NCBI GenBank assembly: GCA_902494875.1
Contig: CABUUO010000001.1
Location: 124,001 to 188,000 of the forward strand
From: an uncultured Pseudomonadota bacterium
Lineage (GTDB): Bacteria; Pseudomonadota; Alphaproteobacteria; RF32; CAG-239
DNA length: 64,000 nucleotides
Reading direction: 5' to 3'
Shown here piece after piece: positions 15,896 to 23,056 of this stretch. The notes beneath the pieces are model-generated. The model saw only the letters and a list, made by a program, of their open reading frames with translations. It was not told the origin of the DNA and searched no databases. Made by a program: the position numbers and the translations under genes. Numbering within the stretch: the first letter of the stretch is position 1; each line of letters begins with the position of its first letter.

Positions 15896-17503
15896 ATGAT
15901 GAAGAGATTATCTTTATTTGGAATCTGTTTGGGTATAGCTCTTGTCTTTTGCGGCAGGAGCTATGCCTTTATGCAGGATTATAATACCGACAAGGTTTCG
16001 GTATCAGTAATGACGAAATACGATGCTTTTGCTGCCGGAGAAAACCTTAACGTACTGGTGAAGTTCAGACTCAAGGACGGATGGCATATATATTCCAGCA
16101 ATCCCGGAGAAATCGGTTTGCCGACCAGCGTCAAATGGAGACTGCCGGCCGGGGTTCGTATTGAAAACGAACGCTGGAGCCCCGGCAAGGATTTTGTAAA
16201 CAACGGAATCGTGCAAAACGGTTATGATGACAAAGCCTATTATCTGGCCGAAATAAAAATTCCCGAGAATATGAAAGGAAAAGCGGACATTTACGGACAA
16301 ATCAGCTGGCTGGCCTGCCGGGAAGAGTGTATCAAAGAGAAATTTATTTTTAACTTCAGCCTGCCGGTGGTTGAAAAGTTCGGTGAACCCTGCGATGGCT
16401 TTGCTAAAGAAATCATTGCTTCTCAAAGCAGTTTTATGAATCAGAAACCGGATAATCCGGCGGATCTGCATCTGTTGGTTATTTTGGCTATGGCATTTAC
16501 CGGCGGCCTGATCCTGAATTTTATGCCCTGTATTTTTCCTATTCTGACCATAAAAGCCATATCTTTGGCTCAGGGGACCATTAACCGTGCCAAAAGCAGA
16601 ATAGAAGCTTTGTTGTATATGGCGGGCGTGATAGCATCGTTTTTAATCATAGCCAGCGTATTGGTCTTTCTTCGGTCCAGGGGCGAGCAGATCGGCTGGG
16701 GTTTTCAGTTGCAGTCGCCGATTTTTGTGATTGTAATGATTGTCATTTTCTTTATTATTTTTCTGATGCTGCTTGATGTGGTCAGCGTTCGCAATCCGTT
16801 TGCCAACAGGGTTGGGCGCATATCTTTCGCCCGGCGAAAGATAAATGCCTTTATGACCGGCTTTTTTGCGGTTTTGATTGCCAGTCCGTGTACGGCGCCG
16901 TTTATGGGCATTGCCATCGGCTATACGCTGGCTCAGCCAATTTATGTATATTATCCGGTGTTTGTAGCGTTGAGCGTCGGATATGCCCTGCCCTTTACAT
17001 TGGTCGGTTTCTTTCCGAAAGCCGTTCACCGCGTTTTGCCCAAACCGGGAAAATGGATGGATATTCTGAAAAAGGTTTTTGCCATTCCTGTCTTTTTGAC
17101 CTGCATTTGGCTGGTATGGGTACTCTACAGCCAGATTAATCACGATGCTGCCGCCCAAACGCGAAAAGTGGAATGGGAGGATTACAGTCCGGAAAAAGTG
17201 GAACGGCTGCTTAAAGAAAACAAGCCGGTGTTTATTGATTTTACGGCAAAATGGTGCATTACCTGTCTGGTTAATAAAAAAATTGCCCTGCAATCGGACG
17301 ATTTCGTCAATCTGGCTCATGAGAAAGGTATTGCCCTGCTGCGGGCTGACTGGACCAACGATGATACGGAAATTGCCAAAGCGCTTGAAGGTTACGGGCG
17401 CAACAGCATTCCTTTGTATGTTTATTATAACGGCAGCGGTGTCAACTACAAGATTTTGCCGCAGCTGTTGACACCGAGGATATTGCTTTCCGAAATTGAT
17501 TAA
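15896..17503 (+). CDS. DsbD-type thiol:disulfide reductase
   Basis: Carries reducing power across the inner membrane to periplasmic proteins. Domains in order: signal peptide ending near SYAF; periplasmic DsbD-alpha-like domain with LACREECIKEK; eight-helix membrane core with NFMPCIFPIL and ASPCTAPFMG, each holding one of the paired Cys; and a C-terminal thioredoxin domain with FTAKWCITCLVNK. The 535 residues match DsbD/ScsB-type proteins. Tandem ATG codons at 15896 and 15899 leave the exact start open. The gene ends at a strong bidirectional terminator. Confidence 0.9.
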   Translation: MMKRLSLFGICLGIALVFCGRSYAFMQDYNTDKVSVSVMTKYDAFAAGENLNVLVKFRLKDGWHIYSSNPGEIGLPTSVKWRLPAGVRIENERWSPGKDFVNNGIVQNGYDDKAYYLAEIKIPENMKGKADIYGQISWLACREECIKEKFIFNFSLPVVEKFGEPCDGFAKEIIASQSSFMNQKPDNPADLHLLVILAMAFTGGLILNFMPCIFPILTIKAISLAQGTINRAKSRIEALLYMAGVIASFLIIASVLVFLRSRGEQIGWGFQLQSPIFVIVMIVIFFIIFLMLLDVVSVRNPFANRVGRISFARRKINAFMTGFFAVLIASPCTAPFMGIAIGYTLAQPIYVYYPVFVALSVGYALPFTLVGFFPKAVHRVLPKPGKWMDILKKVFAIPVFLTCIWLVWVLYSQINHDAAAQTRKVEWEDYSPEKVERLLKENKPVFIDFTAKWCITCLVNKKIALQSDDFVNLAHEKGIALLRADWTNDDTEIAKALEGYGRNSIPLYVYYNGSGVNYKILPQLLTPRILLSEID

Positions 17504-17512
17504 GCATAAAAA

Positions 17513-17535
17513 AACACCCGTTGAAAGCGGGTGTT
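17513..17535. terminator. Bidirectional intrinsic terminator
   Basis: AACACCCG (17513-17520) pairs with CGGGTGTT (17528-17535), with A and T runs on either side. It separates the convergent dsbD-like and AsmA-like genes. Confidence 0.85.
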
Positions 17536-17553
17536 TTTTTTGAGGCGGAAATT

Positions 17554-18327
17554 TTATTTTCCGAAAATGCCGAGTTCTTTAACGCGGTCCTTAACACTGC
17601 CGACAACGTTGTTCAGGTTTTCCTGAGCTATGCCTTTAACGTCGGCCAACTGGCTTTCGACAACCGTTTTGGAAGCTGTAGCCAAAATGGTGTTGATGAC
17701 TTTGGAAATGGTGGCTGCGATATTGGCTTTCTTATTACCTTCGCCGATGTTCTTCATTACGATTTTAGGCAGAGCAACTTTAAGGTTGTCGGCCTTGCCG
17801 TTGATGTTGGCAACCGCAACAACTTCGCCGCCTTCGACGGTTAATTCCTTGATAATGACCTTCTTGGAAGATTTTGTTTTTGCTGCGTCAGTTTTTTCAG
17901 CGGCGGCGGTTTCCTGTTTTTCGGCAGAAGCGGTGTTTTTGGCAACGTTTTTCTGGATTTCGTTGATGTTGTTTTGGGTCAGAGACAGCATTTCGTAAGT
18001 GATAATCGGTTTGCTGACGGCAATTTTATCTATGATGATGGTATCAGTGGTCAGACTTTTAATGTTGACCTTGACCGAGATTTCTCCCAGCTGAAAAATA
18101 TAAGGAGAGCTGTAATTTTTAGGGTTAGCGACCGTAATTTCGCTGATTTTGCCTTCACCGTTGGTCAGGGAAAGCTTAAAACCTTTGAGGTTGACGTCGG
18201 TGCCGGTGATTTCGCTGCCGTATTTATGAACGACTTTCTGAACAATGGTTTCAAGAGATGGCATAAAGTAATAGCCGGCGGCGACGGCGGCTACCAATAC
18301 GCCTAAAAACACATATCTTTTTTTCAT
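17554..18327 (-). CDS. AsmA/DUF748-like envelope protein
   Basis: A 257-residue protein with an N-terminal signal anchor (YVFLGVLVAAVAAGYYFMP) and a periplasmic part. GTDVNLKGFKLSLTNGEGKI and SPYIFQLGEISVKVNIKSL are typical of short AsmA-like or DUF748 proteins, whose longer relatives bridge the envelope and move lipids. A low-complexity Ala/Glu/Lys linker lies near residues 125-150. The gene follows the HD-domain gene by 4 bases, so they form an operon. The function is inferred only at superfamily level. Confidence 0.6.
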   Translation of the reverse strand: MKKRYVFLGVLVAAVAAGYYFMPSLETIVQKVVHKYGSEITGTDVNLKGFKLSLTNGEGKISEITVANPKNYSSPYIFQLGEISVKVNIKSLTTDTIIIDKIAVSKPIITYEMLSLTQNNINEIQKNVAKNTASAEKQETAAAEKTDAAKTKSSKKVIIKELTVEGGEVVAVANINGKADNLKVALPKIVMKNIGEGNKKANIAATISKVINTILATASKTVVESQLADVKGIAQENLNNVVGSVKDRVKELGIFGK

Positions 18328-18331
18328 CTGT

Positions 18332-19159
18332 TTAATCCTTAAGTTGTTGATATTTATCAGTTAAAAAAGCGTCTACGATATTTTCGACCTGATTTTGCGT
18401 CTCTTTATCTTTATTATATTCGGATAAAATATGCAACAGGTTTGTTATTAGCCCGTGCTTCAGGCAAAAGTCAAATGAGACTTTGTAATTGAGATCGAAA
18501 ATCCAGCAAATCAGGCTCAAAAGGTAATCACTCAAAGAATTGACAATGTTGTTGGGAGCCAGCTCCCTCCGGGCAAAAAAGCTTAGGACGTCCGCACTCA
18601 ACGGCATAGCAATCTGTTCTGCCGTGCGGCTTTTCAAAAAAAGATAAGTAAACTTTTCCGCTTCTCGTTTCATCATCTGGAAATTGGCTATTTTGTCAGC
18701 GTCCATCACCACGGAAAGAACCGTTCTGATATCTGATTTCAGCTCGGGAGAGGAGATTTCGGCATATTCGGGATCACTGTAAAACTTCGGCGCCAAATGT
18801 CCGTGATGTTTGACTGCCAGTATGATTTCCGGGCGGTTGTAAGCGGGAATTTTCCGCAAAATTTCCGCACCGAGCTGTCCGTGATCAACATGTTCAAGCG
18901 GATGGACATAGTTTTGATAGACTTCTTCAAAACGACCGATGTCATGTAACAAAACAGCCGTCTTGGCCATATTGATAAATTCGGGAGTGCGGTTTTGGAA
19001 GTCCTTTTCATGACGAATGATATAGTTCCCTGCTCCCAAAACCTGATAAGAGTGTTTGATTTTTTCGTCCAGCCAGCGGATATGATATTCGCTGTTGTTA
19101 ATTCTGGGACAGGTTTCTTCGTATTTCTGTCTGATGAGCTGTTTTTCTTTTTCGAGCAT
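18332..19159 (-). CDS. HD-domain phosphohydrolase
   Basis: A 275-residue protein with the HD metal-binding set: His near HSYQVLGAG, then AVLLHDIGRFEEVYQN with the HD pair, then VDHGQLGAEIL, AVKHHGHLAP and VMDADKIANF. Such soluble proteins hydrolyse phosphate esters, often of nucleotides; the substrate here is unknown. GGAGG lies a few bases before the ATG. It is the first gene of a two-gene operon with the AsmA-like gene. The C-terminal 90 residues are helical and not recognised. Confidence 0.8.
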   Translation of the reverse strand: MLEKEKQLIRQKYEETCPRINNSEYHIRWLDEKIKHSYQVLGAGNYIIRHEKDFQNRTPEFINMAKTAVLLHDIGRFEEVYQNYVHPLEHVDHGQLGAEILRKIPAYNRPEIILAVKHHGHLAPKFYSDPEYAEISSPELKSDIRTVLSVVMDADKIANFQMMKREAEKFTYLFLKSRTAEQIAMPLSADVLSFFARRELAPNNIVNSLSDYLLSLICWIFDLNYKVSFDFCLKHGLITNLLHILSEYNKDKETQNQVENIVDAFLTDKYQQLKD

Positions 19160-19204
19160 TGTTTCCTCCGTTTTTACAATGCCTCAGCAGGGTTAAGATT
19201 TGTT

Positions 19205-19253
19205 TAAAAAGAAAAAGGGCGGATAAAATCTTTGCAGATTTTGAACCCCGCCC
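19205..19253 (-). terminator. Intrinsic terminator on the minus strand with no obvious gene
   Basis: GGGCGG (19217-19222) pairs with CCGCCC (19248-19253), and inside it AAAATC pairs with GATTTT. On the minus strand the stem is followed by TTTTTCTTTTT. It would stop a transcript coming from the right, either read-through from tRNA-Lys or an unannotated RNA. Confidence 0.6.
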
Positions 19254-19393
19254 CACCTTTGCAATTAACTCAGAAAAACCGACTTTCGCAAGCCAGCCCA
19301 AATATTTTTGCAAAAGACGGCTTTTATTTTCCAATGCGGACGGAAACCGCAAGAAAAACAAAGCCTGATTGTCTTTTGTGTAATTTCAGAAAT

Positions 19394-19425
19394 AAAGTAA
19401 TACTTAACGCTTTAAGTATTACTTT
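19394..19425. repeat. Perfect 14-bp inverted repeat with 4-base loop
   Basis: AAAGTAATACTTAA (19394-19407) and TTAAGTATTACTTT (19412-19425) are exact complements. It is AT-rich with no T-run after it. It could be a protein-binding site, an RNA processing signal or the remains of a mobile element. Confidence 0.5.
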
Positions 19426-19697
19426 GCCGATTAATCAAATAAATAATCAGATTCTGTATTAATTACACCGGCGGCTGTCAAAAGAAGAATTCTTCACAGA
19501 ATTTTTTTTGACAACGGAATAAAATCGGGCAAATAAAAAAATATTTTTATTTATCGAAGTGCCGCCAAATTCATAATTTATACATAATCCGTATTTTTAC
19601 GTTTATCAGGCTAATCTTATCAGGTCGTTTTGTCAAGGTATTTGTTGGGCGGCATTTCAGCGGCAAAAAAGCCTGGTGCGGAAAAAATGAAGGATTT

Positions 19698-19758
19698 TCA
19701 GAGTTCAAGCCCGATCCTTGTTTCCATTAATAAAACAGCCTCCGTTAAAGGAGGCTGT
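19698..19758. repeat. Direct repeat copy 1 near tRNA-Lys
   Basis: About 61 bases closely match 19898-19959: a T-arm-like gagttcaagcccgatc, then attaataaaacagcctcc and its hairpin partner ggaggctgt. To its right, tggatgcgcgggggc at 19771-19785 resembles the tRNA-Lys 3-prime end. This suggests a decayed duplicate of the tRNA end plus its terminator. Confidence 0.55.
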
Positions 19759-19789
19759 CTGAACAAAGATTGGATGCGCGGGGGCGTTT

Positions 19790-19884
19790 GACTTGTAACG
19801 TTCGCAGGTATGGCTGTCGCCAAGCCTGCCCACTAACAAGTCTGCACCTTTCGTTAGAAAAACAGCCATCGGGCAGTTTTTCTT
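19790..19884 (+). ncRNA. Unrecognised structured RNA candidate
   Basis: There are two nested structures. GACTTGT (19790-19796) pairs with ACAAGTC (19836-19842), enclosing GCAGG/CCTGC (19804-19808, 19825-19829) and TGGC/GCCA. Then AGAAAAAC (19856-19863) pairs with GTTTTTCT (19876-19883), enclosing GCC-ATCG-GGC, which would act as a terminator with a T-rich end. No RNA family is recognised, and the strand is a guess from the T-run. Confidence 0.35.
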
Positions 19885-19897
19885 TCCTCAAGCCCTC

Positions 19898-19959
19898 TCA
19901 GGGTTCGAGCCCGGTCTTCATTCTCATTAATAAAACAGCCTCCGTTAAAGGAGGCTGTT
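19898..19959. repeat. Direct repeat copy 2 near tRNA-Lys
   Basis: Matches 19698-19758 with a few substitutions and one indel. In this copy the hairpin is complete and directly abuts the intact tRNA-Lys gene. Confidence 0.55.
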
Positions 19960-19969
19960 TTATTAATGG
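19928..19969 (-). terminator. tRNA-Lys terminator hairpin
   Basis: ATTAATAAAACAGCCTCC and GGAGGCTGTTTTATTAAT form an 18-bp perfect stem with a GTTAAA loop. It lies directly downstream of the tRNA on the minus strand and overlaps its CCA end by two bases. Confidence 0.75.
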
Positions 19970-20042
19970 TACGCGCGCGGGGGCTCGAACCCCGGACCCA
20001 CTGATTAAGAGTCAGTTGCTCTACCAACTGAGCTACGCACGC
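19968..20042 (-). tRNA. tRNA-Lys (anticodon CTT)
   Basis: A complete cloverleaf of 75 bases. Acceptor GCGTGCG pairs with CGCGCGT (with G-U pairs), D-arm GCTCAGTTGGTAGAGC, anticodon arm ACTGA-CTCTTAA-TCAGT, T-arm CGGGG-TTCGAGC-CCCCG, discriminator A and an encoded CCA. It has its own promoter upstream and a long hairpin terminator downstream. Protein-like frames over this gene are artefacts. Confidence 0.97.
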
Positions 20043-20064
20043 ATAATTGTGTGTCGATGAGCGG

Positions 20065-20093
20065 AATATAAACCCCATTATTTTTTTTTGCAA
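20065..20093 (-). promoter_or_regulatory. tRNA-Lys promoter
   Basis: On the minus strand TTGCAA (20088-20093) and TATATT (20065-20070) are separated by exactly 17 bases. The start would be near 20058, about 16 bases before the mature tRNA. Confidence 0.65.
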
Positions 20094-20214
20094 CAGTTTT
20101 TTTTAACTGTGATATATTTTTATGAAATGACGATTATATTGATATTTATTAATGAAAATTTATATATTTACGGTTAATCATTTATTTGATTTCAGTTTTA
20201 GGAGGAAAATTCCG

Positions 20215-20670
20215 ATGATGAAAAGTTTTACTTTGGCTCTGCTTCTTTCTGCTGCGGTTGTGTCCGGTGTCCGGGCTCAGGTTACCGATACGGAGGACAA
20301 TACCGTGACTTACAACAACTGCGTTGATCTTGCCGACGGCAGCAATATGAAACTGACGGAATGCACTGTTCAGGAAACGCGCCGTATCTACAAACTGGTA
20401 CAGGAAAAATACAAGGAATTGGCCGCTGCCGGTTATTTCAGCCAATGGAATGCCGGAAACGGTTCCGTTAACAGCAATATGCAGAAACTTTTGACCGACT
20501 GGGTTAACTATAGGAATCTGTATTGTTCCCTTTACGGTTACGCTTATTCTCAAGGCGAAGGCACCATTACGCCGCTTAATGAGGCAGAATGCAGTCTTGA
20601 ACTGACCAAGCGCCATAATAAGGATATGGATGCCGTTATTACGCTTTATAAAGAAAATTCGGCCTCATAA
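20215..20670 (+). CDS. LprI/DUF1311-like secreted protein
   Basis: A 151-residue protein. The ATG at 20215 follows GGAGG by 9 bases; upstream in-frame codons are not supported. The signal peptide ends near GVRAQ (about residue 22). The mature domain has four Cys and the DUF1311/LprI pattern: CVDLADGSNMKLTECTVQE, then an amphipathic helix, then WVNYRNLYC and a final EAECSLELTKRHNKDMD. LprI relatives inhibit lysozyme, but that role is not established for this branch. The stop overlaps the convergent histidine kinase gene by 6 bases. Confidence 0.7.
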   Translation: MMKSFTLALLLSAAVVSGVRAQVTDTEDNTVTYNNCVDLADGSNMKLTECTVQETRRIYKLVQEKYKELAAAGYFSQWNAGNGSVNSNMQKLLTDWVNYRNLYCSLYGYAYSQGEGTITPLNEAECSLELTKRHNKDMDAVITLYKENSAS

Positions 20671-22074
20671 ATCCAAATCAAGGTAAAAGCAGCTGCCGTG
20701 GCCGAAACGGGACATTACGCCAACGTCGGCACCGATTACGGCAGCCGTTTTTTTTACAATTGTCAAACCCAGTCCCGAACCTTTCTTTTTGTTGTCGGGA
20801 ATCTTGTCGCTCTGGTAGAATTCGTCAAAGACGGCGTCGATTTCGTCATCGGCAATCCCTGCTCCGTTATCAGCGACCATTATCCGCAGTTTTTTGTTGT
20901 GTGTCCGGCAGCCGGCCAATATTTTGCTGCGGGTGTATTTGAATGCGTTGCTTAAGAAATTGCGCAGAATCCTTTCAATCAATATCGGGTCGCTGTATAC
21001 CATACGACAGCAGGACGCTTTTTTCAGAATGATACCGTTTTCCTGAGCCAAAGCCTGATATTCCTGCAAAATGTTGTCAATCATGCGGCCAAGGTTAAAA
21101 AGTATCTTGTGAGCCTTGATACCGCCGGCTTCAAGTTTTGAAATGTCCAGCAGATTGTCCATCAGGGTTCGCAGGTTGTGCGTTGATGCGTCTATCTTGT
21201 CTACGATCTCTTTTTGTTCGGGACTCAGTTGTTCTTCGCTCAACGCGTTTACAAAAATGGCCAGAGCCTGCAAAGGCTGTCTTAAATCGTGGCTGGCCTG
21301 AGCCAGAAAATATGACTTGGCGCGGTTTGAGCGTTCGGCTTCTTCCTGTGCGGCTTTCAGTTTTCGCTGAATGTTAAGCAGTTCGGTAAGGTCCTGAAAC
21401 GTTCCTGCAATCTTGTCCTTTTGCCGATGAAGCAGGTCGGCGCGAAACCAGCAGTCGATGATTTCGCCTTCTTTTCTTTTAATACGCACCGTTCCTTCCA
21501 CCGGGCGGCCGCTGATCAACAGTTCTCGCAGCTTTTGTTTGTATACGGGAAGATCTTCGGGAAGTATTCCTTTTTTTATAATATTGTTTTTAGCAGAGGT
21601 TTTTGCCGCTTCAATGTTAAAAATTCTGAACATTTCGGCGGACCAAAATATTTTTTTTGATTTGATGTCTACTTCCCAATAGCCGAGCTTGGCGGTTTTT
21701 TCGGCAAATTTCAGGCGGGCGGACTGTTTATCCAATGTTGAGGAAAGTTCGCTGCGTTCGGTAATGTCTTCAATGCAAACCAGAATATTTTCCCGCCGGG
21801 GATGTATGTAAAAGTTGAAAATACGGGCAGTTTGTCGGAGCTGAAAGGTTTGGGACATATTACGGGAAAATGTTTGATTCAGCTCTTTTCTTATTTTGGC
21901 AGCGTTCTGCGGTTCAAAAAAATCTGCAAGGTATTTTCCTTTTGGCGTTTTTTCTCCGAAAAGGTATCTGCAGCGGCGGTTGCAAAACTCTATCCGCCCG
22001 TCGGCGTCGCATATCAAGAGAATGTCCGTTGATATGTCGGTTAAATCTTTTAATTGACTGTCTGTTTCTTTCAT
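20665..22074 (-). CDS. PAS-domain sensor histidine kinase
   Basis: A 469-residue kinase with no membrane segment, so likely cytoplasmic. Two PAS domains (about 8-115 and 125-235; the second holds LGYWEVDIKSKKIFWS) precede the dimerisation H-box ASHDLRQPLQAL near residue 265. The ATPase has the N-box NFLSNAFKYT, G1 DNGAGI, the F-box FDEFYQ and G2 GSGLGLTIV. There is no receiver domain and no response regulator nearby. It starts 7 bases after the DUF4340 gene, which makes it the last gene of the Gld-type ABC operon. Confidence 0.88.
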   Translation of the reverse strand: MKETDSQLKDLTDISTDILLICDADGRIEFCNRRCRYLFGEKTPKGKYLADFFEPQNAAKIRKELNQTFSRNMSQTFQLRQTARIFNFYIHPRRENILVCIEDITERSELSSTLDKQSARLKFAEKTAKLGYWEVDIKSKKIFWSAEMFRIFNIEAAKTSAKNNIIKKGILPEDLPVYKQKLRELLISGRPVEGTVRIKRKEGEIIDCWFRADLLHRQKDKIAGTFQDLTELLNIQRKLKAAQEEAERSNRAKSYFLAQASHDLRQPLQALAIFVNALSEEQLSPEQKEIVDKIDASTHNLRTLMDNLLDISKLEAGGIKAHKILFNLGRMIDNILQEYQALAQENGIILKKASCCRMVYSDPILIERILRNFLSNAFKYTRSKILAGCRTHNKKLRIMVADNGAGIADDEIDAVFDEFYQSDKIPDNKKKGSGLGLTIVKKTAAVIGADVGVMSRFGHGSCFYLDLDL

Positions 22075-22081
22075 TTGCCTG

Positions 22082-23056
22082 CTAACGTATATTATAGTTC
22101 AGCAGCCGGGCTCCCGCTTCGGGATGTATCTTAAATATCCATCCGTGGTAGAGAAAGCTGCTGTCTTTGATATAATCGCTGGCAAGCTTGGTTGGAAGAG
22201 TATTGCTTGATAAATTTATTCTTATCCAGAATTCCGTGTCCTTACGGTACAATTCAATTCCGTAAATCAGGCCGGAAAACATAAATATGGCGATAACCCG
22301 ATCCGGATCCGCATTTTTGAATTCCGAAACCTCATAATCGACGACATCAATCAATTTGAGGTTGGTAAAAGGAGTAAGCAACGGCGAAAGATCCGTCTTT
22401 TCGCGCCGTACATTATAAAAAGAATCGCTTTCCTGCGGTTTGAAAGCCATTTGTTGTCCGATATCCGATTGTAAAATTATGGTTTCGATCCCCTCCTGCG
22501 TTATTTGTAGCAGAGGCTGTTGCAGCCAGTCATAAAGTTTTCGCGGAAGATCAAAACCGCCGGAAACCATCATGGCGTAATCACTTTCGGGGCGTTTGGC
22601 ATATTGCAGGCCGTTTTTAGCGCTGCCGATGATGACATCATCAATCAGGCGGCCCTGTTTGTCATAGGTTCTGATTTCGGTACCGTTGCCGCCGGGAATG
22701 TCGACACCTGGCCGGGGGCGTTCCAATTGCATATCAGGCGTGATGTTGTGGATGATCGTTTCTATTTTGGCCGTGTTTATCGAATATAACAAGGCGTTGC
22801 TTATAAGCAGACCCGCATAGTAGTTGTCGGCCTGAGGTATCCGCCAGTATTTTTCATTCAGAAGCAGTGTTTTTTCCGAGGCAGAATCGGTAATGAGAAT
22901 CTTGTTGACGTTCAGTGCCTGATCATAAGTCTTTGAAAACAAAAGCTCTTCCGTTTCTATATGCTGCCGAGGTTTTCGACTGCTGATAACGCTTAAGGCG
23001 AACGCGGCGGACAGCAGTGCAAACAATGCGGCAAAAATCAATGTCTTGTTATTCAT
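22082..23056 (-). CDS. DUF4340-like protein of the Gld-type ABC operon
   Basis: A 324-residue protein with an N-terminal membrane anchor (TLIFAALFALLSAAFALSVI) and a large periplasmic part. A LLLNEKYWRIPQADNYYAG motif and a later YDWLQQPLLQI match the DUF4340 pattern of a repeated beta-rich domain. Family members sit beside Gld-type ABC transporters, and it overlaps the GldG-like gene by 8 bases. It probably forms an extracytoplasmic part of that complex; the role is inferred from context. Confidence 0.7.
   Translation of the reverse strand: MNNKTLIFAALFALLSAAFALSVISSRKPRQHIETEELLFSKTYDQALNVNKILITDSASEKTLLLNEKYWRIPQADNYYAGLLISNALLYSINTAKIETIIHNITPDMQLERPRPGVDIPGGNGTEIRTYDKQGRLIDDVIIGSAKNGLQYAKRPESDYAMMVSGGFDLPRKLYDWLQQPLLQITQEGIETIILQSDIGQQMAFKPQESDSFYNVRREKTDLSPLLTPFTNLKLIDVVDYEVSEFKNADPDRVIAIFMFSGLIYGIELYRKDTEFWIRINLSSNTLPTKLASDYIKDSSFLYHGWIFKIHPEAGARLLNYNIR

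Larger units (their letters stand above)
19160..19697. other. Gene-poor stretch upstream of the HD operon
   Basis: About 540 bases with no supported gene. It holds a minus-strand terminator (19205-19253), a 14-bp perfect inverted repeat (19394-19425), and a weak dyad TGTCAAAA/TTTTGACA (19476-19513). Reading frames here lack ribosome-binding sites and have odd composition. Confidence 0.5.

Noticed and set aside
19232..19462. Plus-strand 76-residue frame in the gap before tRNA-Lys
   Set aside because: It has no ribosome-binding site, runs through a terminator and an inverted repeat, and its composition is not protein-like.
19854..20093. Minus-strand frame translating to a VAQLVEQLTLNQWVRGSSP-like protein
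   Set aside because: This is the translation of the tRNA-Lys gene, a well-known annotation artefact. The plus-strand frame at 19770-20060 that ends with a similar tRNA-derived peptide is rejected for the same reason.
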